A DNA stretch of 64,000 nucleotides from DOZZ01 sp963792655 (GTDB taxonomy: Bacteria; Acidobacteriota; Terriglobia; Bryobacterales; Bryobacteraceae). Below, piece by piece: positions 25,538 to 35,043 of this stretch (its first letter is position 1; every line of letters begins with the position of its first letter). The notes beneath the pieces are model-generated. The model had not been told where the DNA came from and ran no database searches. It saw only the letters and a list, made by a program, of their open reading frames with translations. The translations under genes and the position numbers were made by a program. The stretch is taken from assembly GCA_963792655.1 (NCBI GenBank), contig CAWBWU010000003.1, positions 62,001 to 126,000 of the forward strand, read 5' to 3'.

Positions 25538-26717
25538 TTACATTCGTTCGAAAATGCCCGCTGCACCTTGACCGCCGCCCACACACATCGTGACCATGAC
25601 CATAGCGCGAGCCACGACGTTCCATTTCGCGCAGAATCGTCGCTGTGAGCTTCGCGCCGGTGCAGCCGAGAGGGTGACCGAGAGCGATCGCGCCGCCGTT
25701 CACATTAATCTTCTCTGGATCGAGGCCAGCCTCGCGGATGACCGAGAGCGTTTGCACAGCGAACGCCTCGTTCAGCTCGATCACGTCAATGTCGCTCAAC
25801 TTCAATCCCGCTAAAGCCAATGCTTTCGGAATCGCGACCACAGGACCGATGCCCATGATCTCCGGAGGCACGCCACCAGTTGCGAAGCTCACGAAGCGAG
25901 CTTTGGGCTTGAGCCCAAGTTCTTTCGCGCGCTGCGCAGACATCACGAGCGCAATCGCCGCGCCATCGCTGGTTTGTGAAGAGTTGCCCGCAGTCACTGT
26001 TCCCGCTACATGGAACGCGGGCTTCAGCTTCGCCAGCGCTTCCATTGATGTGTCGGCGCGCGGACCTTCGTCTTTCACCACGGTGTTCGTCGACGTGATC
26101 GGGACGCGTGCCCTGCATGACCGTCGTCTCTACCGTCACGGGTACCAATCTCGTCATCGAACTTCCCCGACGCCTGCGCTGCCAAAGCTTTCTCATGACT
26201 GCGAACGAGAACTCGTCCTGCGTCCTCGCGCGTGATGCCGTAGCGGTGCTGCAACTGCTCCGCCGTGAGCCCCATGTTCATGTAGATTTGCGGCAGGTGC
26301 GCGGTGAACCATGGGTTTGGCGCGAGCTTGTTGCCGCCCATCGGGATCATGCTCATCGATTCGCTGCCGCCCGCGAGCATGATGTGCGCGCTGCCGGAGC
26401 GAATGCGATCGGCCGCCATTGCGATCGATTGCAGACCCGAGCTGCAGTAACGATTGATCGTCACTCCCGGTAACGGTGTCGGGCAACCCCGCACGCAACG
26501 CCACGTTGCGCGCCATGTTGTTGCCGGCTTCACCTTCGGGCATCGCACAGCCGAGGATGAGATCTTCGATCTCGTCCTGCGGAACCTGCGGATACTTCTC
26601 GATCAGGCGCCGGACAACAGTTGCCGCAAGGTCATCGGGGCGGGTGTGACGGAACGTGCCGCGCGGAGCTTTGCCCACCGGCGTACGCAAACAATCGATG
26701 ATGACGGCGTCCTGCAT
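25538..26717 (-). CDS. fadA: acetyl-CoA acyltransferase, thiolase (frame broken four times)
   Basis: The last beta-oxidation step, thiolytic cleavage of 3-ketoacyl-CoA. Repaired, the protein is about 392 residues. It has the acyl-enzyme Cys in R-Y-C-S-S-G-L-Q, A-G-G-S-E-S-M-S, N-E-A-F-A-V-Q, N-V-N-G-G-A-I-A-L-G-H-P-L-G-C-T-G and the C-terminal active-site Cys in M-C-V-G-G-G-Q-G. The breaks are near 26475, 26148, 26100 and 25598; three fit an extra G or C. The corrected end is the TAA at 25538-25540, so the apparent fusion to acyl-CoA dehydrogenase is an artefact of the last break. It begins 11 bases after fadN. Confidence 0.88.
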
Positions 26718-26728
26718 CTGATTCCAGT

Positions 26729-29041
26729 CTAGTTTCGCAGCGGCTTACCGGTCTTCAACATATGCTGCATGCGCGCTTGTGTTTCGGCGCGCCCACAAAG
26801 GCTCAGGAACGCTTCACGTTCGAGATCCAACAGATACTGCTCGCTCACCAACTGCTCGCCCGTCGCGCGGCCGCCGCTCAACACGTATGCGAGCTTCTCG
26901 CCGATCACGCAATCGTAATCCGAAGCGTAGCCGCCCTGCTTCGCCATATACAAGCCGGTCTGCAGGAGTGCGAGGCCCGCTTCCCCGCCCACTTTGATGT
27001 CGGTGCGCGGCGTACCGGGAACATAAGTCGGCGCGATGGCGAGCGCGAGCGCTTTCGCGTCGCCGATCAATCGTTCGGGGTTCATCGAGACGCCATCGCC
27101 CTCGCGCAGAAAGCCGAGCTTCCTGGCATTCACGGCACTGGTCGAAACCTTTGCATAGCCAATCGTTTCAAATGCGGTGCGAAGATCAGGCGCGCGCATG
27201 ATCATCTCCTTACATCCACCGCCGCCCGGAATCAACCCAACGCCAACTTCTACCAGGCCCATGTACAGTTCTGCCGAAACCTGCATGCGCGCGGCGTGCA
27301 AAGGGATTTCACAGCCGCCTCCGAGCGCCATCGCGAAAGGCGCGGCGACCACAGGCTTCGGCGCGTACTTAATCGCCATGCCGCAACGCTGAAAGCGATC
27401 GATCGCGCGGTTGAGCTCATCCCACTCGCCTTCCTGCGCGTTCAACAAGATCAGCATCAGGTTGGCGCCCACGCTGAAGTTGTCGCCTTGATTGCCGATG
27501 ACCATCGCTTCGAAGTTCCGCGACGTCTCATCAATCCCGGCCTGGAGCATCGCGATGATGTCGTCGCCAATCGCGTTCATCTTGCTGTGAAACTCAACGC
27601 AGAGCACGCCATCACCGAGATCAATCAGCGATGCGCCCGGATTCTTCTTCACGACGCCGCGTGCTCGTTTGATGGCGGCGAGTTCCATGACGCCCGGGCG
27701 TTCTTCTAGCAACGCAAACTGGCCCGCACCGAGATCGAAGTACTCCGTGCGTGGCTCCGCATCGCGATCCGCCGCCCTATAGAACGAAGTTGCGCCTTGG
27801 GCAAGCATGCGCTCAACGTTGGACGGAACCGTCCGGCCTTCGCGCGCGATTCGTTCGCAAGTTTCTCGTACGCCGAGCGCGTCCCACATCTCGAACGGTC
27901 CAAGCGTATTCGCATAGCCCCAGCGCATGGCGCGATCGATCTCAATGACACGATCCGAAATTTCGGGCACCATCGCGGCCGAGTAGAGAAACGTGTCTGA
28001 GAACAATTGCCACAGGAACAAGCCTGCGCGATCCTGGGATGCGATCAGCATCTTCAGACGCTCGCCCAGATTCTCCTGCATGCGGGCAGCATCGACCGAG
28101 GGGAAGCGCGGCTTCGCCGGCGGACGATACTCCAGTGTTTGCCAGTCAATTGCGTAGAACTGCTTTTCCGTGCCGGAGCCAGTCTTTTTGTAGCAGCCCT
28201 GTCCGCGCTTATCGCCTAGCCAGCCGCGCTCGATCATCTGCATCAGAAACGGCTGCATGACAAAGCGTTCGCGCCAGGGATCGTGCGGGGCGTTGTCGTA
28301 AAGATTGCGCGTGACATGCGCCCACACATCGAGACCAACGATATCGAGCAAACGATAGCTGCCACTCTTCGGCATACCAATCAATTTGCCCGTCAGCAGA
28401 TCAACTTCTTCGATCGTGTAGCCGCCCTCGACCGTCAGCCGATGCACGGTCGAGCCGACAAAGGAGCCGATGCGATTGCCGATGAAGTTCGGCGTATCCT
28501 TACAGCGCACCGCGCCTTTGCCCAAACGCCGCTCGCCAAACGCCGTAACCAGTTCGAGCACTTCCGCACTGGTGTGCGCACCCGGAATCACTTCGAGCAG
28601 ATGCAGATAGCGCGGCGGGTTGAAGAAGTGAGTGCCGCAGAAGTGCTGCTGAAACTCTTCAGCCATGCCTTCCGCGATGGATGCCAGTGGAATACCGCTG
28701 GTGTTGGTCGAAACGATGGAGCCCGGCTTGCGCACTGCCGCGACTCGCGACCACAACGAACGCTTAATCGCCAGGTCTTCGCTGACGGCTTCGATGATCC
28801 AATCGCAGTCGTGTGCTTGCGCGAGATGCTCGTCGAAACTTCCAGGAGTGATGCGCGAAGCGAAAGAGTCGTCAAAGAACCCGGCCGGCTTTTGTTTCAG
28901 CGCGGACTGGATGCCGTTCTGCGCGGCCGCGGTCGTCAGATCCAACAGCAGCGCGGGTACTCCGGCGTTGGCAAAATGCGCGGCGATGCGCGCACCCATG
29001 GTTCCTGCACCCAACACGGCGACGCGGCGAATCGGCTTCAT
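26729..29041 (-). CDS. fadN: 3-hydroxyacyl-CoA dehydrogenase / enoyl-CoA hydratase
   Basis: A bifunctional beta-oxidation enzyme of 770 residues, intact. The N-terminal Rossmann domain has V-A-V-L-G-A-G-T-M-G-A-R (about 8-19), then F-F-N-P-P-R-Y (about 140) and N-F-I-G-N-R-I-G-S-F (about 185). The C-terminal crotonase domain has F-S-V-G-A-N-L and the oxyanion segment A-L-G-G-G-C-E-I (about 570). HAD-first/ECH-last order matches B. subtilis FadN rather than E. coli FadB. It heads a three-gene unit with thiolase and acyl-CoA dehydrogenase. Confidence 0.93.
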   Translation of the reverse strand: MKPIRRVAVLGAGTMGARIAAHFANAGVPALLLDLTTAAAQNGIQSALKQKPAGFFDDSFASRITPGSFDEHLAQAHDCDWIIEAVSEDLAIKRSLWSRVAAVRKPGSIVSTNTSGIPLASIAEGMAEEFQQHFCGTHFFNPPRYLHLLEVIPGAHTSAEVLELVTAFGERRLGKGAVRCKDTPNFIGNRIGSFVGSTVHRLTVEGGYTIEEVDLLTGKLIGMPKSGSYRLLDIVGLDVWAHVTRNLYDNAPHDPWRERFVMQPFLMQMIERGWLGDKRGQGCYKKTGSGTEKQFYAIDWQTLEYRPPAKPRFPSVDAARMQENLGERLKMLIASQDRAGLFLWQLFSDTFLYSAAMVPEISDRVIEIDRAMRWGYANTLGPFEMWDALGVRETCERIAREGRTVPSNVERMLAQGATSFYRAADRDAEPRTEYFDLGAGQFALLEERPGVMELAAIKRARGVVKKNPGASLIDLGDGVLCVEFHSKMNAIGDDIIAMLQAGIDETSRNFEAMVIGNQGDNFSVGANLMLILLNAQEGEWDELNRAIDRFQRCGMAIKYAPKPVVAAPFAMALGGGCEIPLHAARMQVSAELYMGLVEVGVGLIPGGGGCKEMIMRAPDLRTAFETIGYAKVSTSAVNARKLGFLREGDGVSMNPERLIGDAKALALAIAPTYVPGTPRTDIKVGGEAGLALLQTGLYMAKQGGYASDYDCVIGEKLAYVLSGGRATGEQLVSEQYLLDLEREAFLSLCGRAETQARMQHMLKTGKPLRN

Positions 29042-29126
29042 GCAGAGGTTCGCTTGTGAGTGTAACAGGGCGATATAGAACGACCCGAGACCCGGGCTTC
29101 GCCCTGCTCCAACAACTAGCCGGCTC

Positions 29127-31667
29127 TTACTGCAACACTAAATCGCCCTGCGTGTCTTCGCCTTCTTTATCCACCGCTTCCGGGATCAAGCTGGCCGCTG
29201 CCACGCGGTCGCTCTCGTCGAGCGCCACCAACTTCACGCCCTGAGTCGAACGTCCGACTTTGCGGATGTTGCCCGAGTCGATGCGGATCATCTTGCCATC
29301 TTTGGTGACGATCATGAGCTCCGACTGTTCTTTGACGGAAAGAATCGCAATGACTCTTCCGGTGCGCGCAGTGGTCTTCATGTTGATGACGCCCTTGCCG
29401 CCGCGGTTCGTCAGCCGGTATTCATCGATCGGCGTGCGCTTGCCGAAACCGTTTTCTGAAATGGACAGCATCAAGCCATCGGACTCGACCACTTCAGCGC
29501 CAACGACATAGTCGCCTTCTTCGAGAGCCATCGCCCGCACACCGCGCGCGGGGCGGCCCATCGGGCGTACCTGAGTTTCCTCAAACTTGATCGCCTGGCC
29601 CTCATGCGAGCCGATGAAGATCAAACTCTTGCCGCCGCTGAGACGTGCAGCAATCAGTTCATCGTCTTCATCGAGCGCGAGCGCAATGATGCCACGCGCC
29701 ATGACGTTCGAGAACTCGGTCAGCTCGCTCTTCTTGATCACGCCTTTGCGCGTGACCATCACGATGAACTGGTCAGGCACGAAATCCTTCACAGCCATGA
29801 AGGCTTTCACCGTCTCGTCCGGCTGCAGGTTGACCAGGTTCGAGATGTGTTTGCCTTTGCCCGTTGTGGAGGAATCCGGGATCTCGTAAATCTTCTGCCA
29901 GTACACACGGCCCTTGTTCGTGAACAGCATCAGATAGCTGTGCGTCGAGGCGACCAGGAAGTACTCGACAAAGTCTTCCTGACGGGTACCCATGCCGATG
30001 CGGCCCTTGCCGCCTCGCGTCTGGCGCCGGTACGTGTCGACAGCAGTGCGCTTCAGATAACCGCCATGAGTGACAGTCACGGCGACATCTTCAACCGCAA
30101 CCAGATCTTCCAACCGGATCTCGCCCGAGTCTTCGATGATCTCGGTGCGGCGATCGTCGCCGTACTCTTTCTGGATCTCTTTCAGCTCGTCGATGATCAC
30201 GCCGCGCAGAACGGTTTCTGATCCCAGGATTTCGAGATAACCCGCGATGCGCCGCTGAATGTCCGCGAGTTCATCGAGAATCTTCTGCTGCTCCATGCCG
30301 GTCAGGCGCTGCAGCTGCATTTCGATGATGGCCTGCGCCTGCTTCTCGCTGAATGCGAAGCGGCCGATCAAACCTTCGCGCGCTTCACGTGGAGAACCGG
30401 CCGCGCGGATGATGCGAATCACTTCATCCAGATTGTTGAGCGCGATCTGGAATCCAAGCAGGATGTGTTCGCGTTCACGAGCTTTACGCAGTTCGTAGTC
30501 GGTGCGCCGCCGCACCACATCGATGCGGTGATCGATGAAGTAGCGGATGGTTTGCATCAGGCTCAGCTCACGCGGCTGGCCATTCACAATCGAGAGGTTG
30601 ATCACGCCAAAGCCAATCTGCAGTTGCGTGGCTTTGTAGAGATTGTTCAGCACCACTTCGGCTTGTTCGCCGCGTTTCAGCTCATACACGATGCGCATGC
30701 CATCGCGATCGCTATGGTCTTCGATGTTCGAGATGCCTTCGATTTTCTTTTCGGTGATGAGCGACGCGGTGTGTTCAATCAGCTTGGCCTTATTCACCTG
30801 GTAAGGCAGCTCGGTTACTATGATTGCCTCACGATCCTTGCCCATCTTCTCGATGAAAGCTTTGGCTCGCAGCTTCAACTGTCCACGGCCCCGAGTGAAC
30901 GCGTCGAGAATACCTGAGCGCCCCAGGATGTAGCCGCCCGTTGGGAAGTCCGGGCCCGGCACCATCGCGAAAATTTCTTCGAACGGAGTGTTCGGATTCT
31001 TTATGAGCGCAATGGTCGCGTTGATAATTTCGCGCAAATTGTGCGGCGGGATGTTCGTCGCCATACCGACCGCAATGCCCGATGATCCGTTGATCAGAAG
31101 ATTGGGAACACGCGTCGGCAGAACTTCTGGTTCGACTTCGCTGTCGTCGTAGTTCGGTTTGAAGTCGACAGTTTCTTTGTCGATATCCTGCAGCAGCGCC
31201 GTGGCGATCCACGAAAGCCGCGCCTCGGTATACCGCATTGCCGCGGGCGGATCACCATCGACCGAACCGAAATTGCCCTGCCCGTCGACCAGCGGGTAAC
31301 GCATGCTGAAAGGCTGGGCCATACGCACCAACGACTCATAGACAGGAGCGTCGCCGTGCGGGTGAAACTTTCCGAGCACTTCGCCGACAATCTTGGCGCA
31401 TTTGCGCGTGGGACGATTGGGCGTCAGGCCCATCTCGTTTAACCCGAACAGAATGCGCCGGTGCACGGGCTTCAGGCCATCGCGAACATCAGGCAAAGCG
31501 CGTCCGACGATCACGCTCATGGCGTAATCGAGGTACGAACGCCGCATTTCGTCTTCGATGTTGATCGGGATCAGATTGCGGTTTTCGCCATCTCCCCCAC
31601 CGGCCCCGGAAAGAGGTAACTGCGGAGGCGCAGGTGGGCCCTGCGGCGGATTCTGCTCGTCAGCCAT
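29127..31667 (-). CDS. gyrA: DNA gyrase subunit A
   Basis: GyrA cuts and rejoins the gate DNA segment during supercoiling. The 846-residue protein has the catalytic Tyr in R-Y-T-E-A-R-L (about residue 146) and the drug-resistance region H-G-D-A-P-V-Y-E (about 104-111). The C-terminal beta-pinwheel carries the GyrA-box-like Q-T-R-G-G-K-G, identifying gyrase rather than topoisomerase IV. There is a Pro/Gly-rich N-terminal extension of about 30 residues, unusual for the family, and a short acidic tail. It is not next to gyrB. The frame is clean over 2.5 kb. Confidence 0.97.
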   Translation of the reverse strand: MADEQNPPQGPPAPPQLPLSGAGGGDGENRNLIPINIEDEMRRSYLDYAMSVIVGRALPDVRDGLKPVHRRILFGLNEMGLTPNRPTRKCAKIVGEVLGKFHPHGDAPVYESLVRMAQPFSMRYPLVDGQGNFGSVDGDPPAAMRYTEARLSWIATALLQDIDKETVDFKPNYDDSEVEPEVLPTRVPNLLINGSSGIAVGMATNIPPHNLREIINATIALIKNPNTPFEEIFAMVPGPDFPTGGYILGRSGILDAFTRGRGQLKLRAKAFIEKMGKDREAIIVTELPYQVNKAKLIEHTASLITEKKIEGISNIEDHSDRDGMRIVYELKRGEQAEVVLNNLYKATQLQIGFGVINLSIVNGQPRELSLMQTIRYFIDHRIDVVRRRTDYELRKAREREHILLGFQIALNNLDEVIRIIRAAGSPREAREGLIGRFAFSEKQAQAIIEMQLQRLTGMEQQKILDELADIQRRIAGYLEILGSETVLRGVIIDELKEIQKEYGDDRRTEIIEDSGEIRLEDLVAVEDVAVTVTHGGYLKRTAVDTYRRQTRGGKGRIGMGTRQEDFVEYFLVASTHSYLMLFTNKGRVYWQKIYEIPDSSTTGKGKHISNLVNLQPDETVKAFMAVKDFVPDQFIVMVTRKGVIKKSELTEFSNVMARGIIALALDEDDELIAARLSGGKSLIFIGSHEGQAIKFEETQVRPMGRPARGVRAMALEEGDYVVGAEVVESDGLMLSISENGFGKRTPIDEYRLTNRGGKGVINMKTTARTGRVIAILSVKEQSELMIVTKDGKMIRIDSGNIRKVGRSTQGVKLVALDESDRVAAASLIPEAVDKEGEDTQGDLVLQ

Positions 31668-31729
31668 ATTGTTCGGTAAGCCTTTATTTTAGCGCGGATT
31701 GACGCGCTTCGGGGCCGCTTTGCGCAGCT

Positions 31730-32848
31730 TTACGCGAGCGGGCAAACCGCGATGCCGGACGCGTTGGAGCCGACCGGGACGATCGTGAAAAGTGGCGCGA
31801 CACGGCTGCGGCGCTCCTGCAGACTCGCGGTTTGTAAGACACTCATTCGCATCACGGCCAGGTTTCCGGTAGGACCATTCAAGATCAGCGCGTAATTGCC
31901 ATCAGGCGTGAGCGCTATCTCGCTCGGCCGCCCGCCGGTTTGCAGTTGCGCACGCACGCGGCGCGTGTCGATCGAGATGACTGTCGCGCCGCCCTCATCG
32001 GGATTCGTCAGAAGAAGGTACGGCGTGGCGCCGGCGGTGGCAGCCATCGCGGCCGGGGCGTGTCCTGCAAGCACCGTTTCGCCGACTTCTGTTTGATAAG
32101 GGCTCACGATCACGACGGCATCCATACCCACGCCCGTGACGAACATCTGTCCACCGTCTGAATTCGTGCAGTAGTAGCGCGGCGAGAGCGGCACTTCCAG
32201 ATCGACTTCGTGCTTCATCGTGGCCGTGTTGAGCGCCGCGATCCGGCGGCTCTTCGGTAGTGCCGCGAAAATCTGCGCTCCGTTGCACTGGAAACAGATG
32301 AAGCCCGGCTCTTCGCTCAACTGTGAAATTGTGAGCTGACCGTTATCTAGGTTCGCCAGTCCCACGGCAGCTTGGCCTGGAATGCCGACTGCGACCTTGC
32401 GCCCGGAGGGATGCAGGTCCATGGCATTTGGCTCGTTGGGTAATCGCATCCACGTCACGCGCCGCCAGTGTTCCAGATCCCACGCAATCACGGCATCGCG
32501 CAGCAGGATCCAGAGCAGCCGTCCGTCAGGCGCGAGGCGCATGTCGAGCGCCGGACCGGCGGGCGACGAGCGGCGTTCCACGGCCATCGTGCGGGGGTTG
32601 ATCTCGAGCAGCGTGCCGGTGTCGGGCAACAAGGCGAGCACCCGTTTGCGCAGCGAATGCGCGATCAGTGCACCGGGCGTGGAGTCGACCGGAATGTGAT
32701 GTGCGAGTTCGAAGTTACTCAGGCTCACGGCGGCGATCGTCTTGTCGGCCGGATTCGAAGTAAACGCGTAACCGTTGTACCGCGGGGCTTTGGGCCTTGA
32801 GCATGCGGCGAGGACAGCGGCGCCGGCCAGGAAAGAGCGGCGATTCAT
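31730..32848 (-). CDS. secreted beta-propeller protein with Tat/lipoprotein-type signal
   Basis: The 372-residue product starts M-N-R-R-S-F-L-A-G-A-A-V-L-A-A-C, which is both Tat-like (R-R-S-F-L) and lipobox-like (L-A-A-C). The rest consists of repeating beta blades typical of YncE/YVTN propellers, e.g. L-A-P-D-G-R-L-L-W, L-H-P-S-G-R-K-V-A and L-T-P-D-G-N-Y-A-L. Such proteins are periplasmic or outer-membrane-anchored binding platforms. The ATG overlaps the stop of the small upstream gene by four bases; the open frame extends 34 codons further without a better start. Confidence 0.8.
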   Translation of the reverse strand: MNRRSFLAGAAVLAACSRPKAPRYNGYAFTSNPADKTIAAVSLSNFELAHHIPVDSTPGALIAHSLRKRVLALLPDTGTLLEINPRTMAVERRSSPAGPALDMRLAPDGRLLWILLRDAVIAWDLEHWRRVTWMRLPNEPNAMDLHPSGRKVAVGIPGQAAVGLANLDNGQLTISQLSEEPGFICFQCNGAQIFAALPKSRRIAALNTATMKHEVDLEVPLSPRYYCTNSDGGQMFVTGVGMDAVVIVSPYQTEVGETVLAGHAPAAMAATAGATPYLLLTNPDEGGATVISIDTRRVRAQLQTGGRPSEIALTPDGNYALILNGPTGNLAVMRMSVLQTASLQERRSRVAPLFTIVPVGSNASGIAVCPLA

Positions 32849-33102
32849 CGTCCCCCGCTGTTCACGGTGGTGTTCGGGCGGATCAACTGCCCGGAATCGT
32901 GAAACGTCGCGTACCAGGCTTCGATGACATCGTTCGGGCTCTCGTACCAACTGACGCCGGGCATCGCAGCCGAAGCGGCATCGGTGCCTGCATAGGGTCC
33001 CTCGGGCGCGGCGGCTTCGGCGAACAGGTGGTCCTCGCGCTCCACAATCAGCATGAGGCCGTTGCCGTCGGTGTTGTAGTAATCCTCGTCAATCACCACC
33101 AT
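32845..33102 (-). CDS. small hypothetical protein coupled to the beta-propeller gene
   Basis: The 85-residue product is acidic and hydrophilic (V-V-I-D-E-D-Y-Y-N-T at the start, then E-A-W-Y-A-T-F-H-D). It has no signal peptide or membrane segment. The ATGA overlap with the propeller gene indicates co-translation. It is not recognisable as a known family. Confidence 0.55.
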   Translation of the reverse strand: MVVIDEDYYNTDGNGLMLIVEREDHLFAEAAAPEGPYAGTDAASAAMPGVSWYESPNDVIEAWYATFHDSGQLIRPNTTVNSGGR

Positions 33103-33208
33103 CGTCGGTTCATGATAACGTCACGCCGCGCTTTTTAACTCGTCTGGCGAGAGTTGGTTACAAGGGCCTTCGGCGGCTGGCTGGCGCAGACGCCTGTTAC
33201 GTTGCGGA

Positions 33209-34096
33209 GTGTTTCAGTCTCCTATTTTCGATATCGTAATCGCCTTGCCGTTCGTCTATGCCGTGCTGAGCCTGATCTGCACGGCCGTTCACGAGTGGCT
33301 GGTCGCGTTACTGCAACTACGCGCCAAGACGTTGAAGAGCGGCCTCATCGATCTGCTTGATGACGCGAGCGTCGCGCTCAGCGAGCCGTTCTACGCGCAC
33401 ACCGAGATTCGCGCTCTCACCGCCGCCACTGCCCATCCGTCGTACCTTTGTCCGGCAACTTTTGCCCGTGTGTTAGTCGATGTGATCACGGCGACGGAAA
33501 CGGCGGTGGTCGAGGCGAGACAGATTATCGACGCTGTGCAGGCAATGCCCGCCGGCCGTTTGCGGTCCGCGCTGCTCAATCTTCTGCGACACGTCAATCT
33601 TGCGGATCCCGACGCTTGCCACCAAATTCAACAACGGATCGAGAACTGGTTCAACGCCGCCATGCAGCGCACCGGCGCCGCTTATCAGCGGTCGGCGCAG
33701 TTGATTACATGTGCAATCGCATTTGCGATTTGCGTGAGCGTGAACGCAGACTCGGTGCGGATCGCTCAAGTGTTGTGGTCCTCGCCGACGGTCCGCACTC
33801 ATGTGACGACGGCCGCTACGAACAATCCGCACCAGCCCTCCTCTCGTATTCAGATTGAAGAGCAGTTGGGCTCTTTGTTGAGCTGGTCGGACGATGTGAA
33901 AGATTCGGGTTGCAACCTGGGCGATGCGGCGGGCTGGCGCGCTTTCTTGCTGTGGAGCATCCCGCGCCGTTTGGCTGGTTGGCTGTTAACGACAGTGGCG
34001 ATCTCATTGGGCGCGCCTTTCTGGTTCGACACGCTGAACCGCTTCGTGAGATTGCGAATTGCCGAGCCAAAGCCCGAAGCCGCGCCAAACCGCTGA
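33209..34096 (+). CDS. conserved membrane protein of unknown function
   Basis: The 295-residue protein starts at a GTG. It has an N-terminal membrane helix (about residues 8-38), a soluble helical region (about 60-160), a second helix (about 165-185, A-I-A-F-A-I-C-V-S-V) and a C-terminal helix with the striking G-A-P-F-W-F-D-T-L-N-R-F motif (about 272-283). That ending recurs in bacterial hypothetical membrane proteins I have met, but I cannot name the family. It is transcribed alone toward the TPR gene. Confidence 0.7.
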   Translation: MFQSPIFDIVIALPFVYAVLSLICTAVHEWLVALLQLRAKTLKSGLIDLLDDASVALSEPFYAHTEIRALTAATAHPSYLCPATFARVLVDVITATETAVVEARQIIDAVQAMPAGRLRSALLNLLRHVNLADPDACHQIQQRIENWFNAAMQRTGAAYQRSAQLITCAIAFAICVSVNADSVRIAQVLWSSPTVRTHVTTAATNNPHQPSSRIQIEEQLGSLLSWSDDVKDSGCNLGDAAGWRAFLLWSIPRRLAGWLLTTVAISLGAPFWFDTLNRFVRLRIAEPKPEAAPNR

Positions 34097-34133
34097 AACC
34101 AAGTGTGCGGTCCGCTCATCTCATAGCTTCCGA

Positions 34134-34139
34134 TATAAT
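34134..34139 (+). promoter_or_regulatory. TATAAT -10 box upstream of the TPR gene
   Basis: A perfect TATAAT lies 25 bases before the chosen TPR-protein start, with AGGGTGA as ribosome-binding site in between. The -35 is poor (TCCGCT at 17-base spacing), so assignment is tentative. It excludes the ATG at 34138, which overlaps the box. Confidence 0.45.
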
Positions 34140-34164
34140 GGCTGCATATCAACAGGGTGAGCGT

Positions 34165-35040
34165 ATGTTTGGAGTTCTAACTCCGCGAATTCCGGCAGTT
34201 GCACTATTTCTGCTGGTTTCTTCTATCGCGCAGGCCGCGGCTCCCGTCGTCAATAGCGCCCGCACCGCCGTTCAGCGCACCGACTACCGCACCGCAATCA
34301 AGCTGCTGACTCCGGTTGCGGAAAACGATAGTGAGGCCGCGACACTGCTCGGCCAAAGTTACTACTTAGCGGGCGATTACAAGAAGGCGATCGATACTCT
34401 CGATCACGCGATTGTTCTCGATCCCAAGAGCTCCGATGCTTACCTGTGGCTGGGCCGCACGTATGGCCGTAAGGCAGAGTTGGCGTTCGCTCTGGCAGCA
34501 ATGCCGCTGGCAACAAAGACGCGCGCAGCACTGGAAAAGTCGGTTGAGCTGAACCCGCATAACATGGAAGCCGTCAACGACCTGTTCGAGTTCTATCTTG
34601 AAGCGCCGGGGCTCATCGGCGGCGGACTCGATAAGGCCAGCTCCCTGGTTCCGCTCATCGCGAAGAACGACGCTGCCGAAGGCCATTGGGCGATGGCGCG
34701 CATTTCAGAACAGCGCAAGCAGTATGGCCCGGCGGAAATGCATCTGCGCCGCGCGTTGGAAGCCGAACCGAGACAGGTGGGCCGTTTGCTCGATCTGGCC
34801 AAGTTTCTCGCCAAGCGCGGCCGTTTCGACGAAAGCGACCAGACTTTCGCGAAAGCCGAGCAGGTTGCGCCAAACACTCCGAAGGTTCTTTACGAGCGCG
34901 CCAATTCAAACATCAAGAACAATCACAATGTCGACGAAGCCCGCGACTTACTCAAGCGTTATCTGGCGATGAACCTGGGACCTGAAGATGCCGCCCGCCA
35001 GCAGGCCCAGAAGTTATTGCGCCAGGCCTCGGGCAGCTAA
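34165..35040 (+). CDS. secreted TPR-repeat protein
   Basis: The 291-residue protein has a signal peptide (hydrophobic residues 9-20, A-Q-A-A cleavage zone) and at least four tetratricopeptide-type helical pairs. One is A-A-T-L-L-G-Q-S-Y-Y-L-A-G-D-Y-K-K-A; others are near residues 85-105, 170-195 and 205-225. TPR arrays serve as protein scaffolds. It ends three bases before the MacB-like permease start, so the two are co-transcribed; a periplasmic partner role is inferred. Confidence 0.85.
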   Translation: MFGVLTPRIPAVALFLLVSSIAQAAAPVVNSARTAVQRTDYRTAIKLLTPVAENDSEAATLLGQSYYLAGDYKKAIDTLDHAIVLDPKSSDAYLWLGRTYGRKAELAFALAAMPLATKTRAALEKSVELNPHNMEAVNDLFEFYLEAPGLIGGGLDKASSLVPLIAKNDAAEGHWAMARISEQRKQYGPAEMHLRRALEAEPRQVGRLLDLAKFLAKRGRFDESDQTFAKAEQVAPNTPKVLYERANSNIKNNHNVDEARDLLKRYLAMNLGPEDAARQQAQKLLRQASGS

Positions 35041-35043
35041 GCG

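Noticed and set aside
25110..26081. thiolase-acyl-CoA dehydrogenase fusion
   Set aside because: A one-base slip near 25598 hides the thiolase stop at 25538; acyl-CoA dehydrogenase has its own ATG at 25523.
29067..29108. terminator between fadN and gyrA (CAGGGCGA / TCGCCCTG arms)
   Set aside because: The loop is 25 bases long and there is no T-run, so support is too weak.
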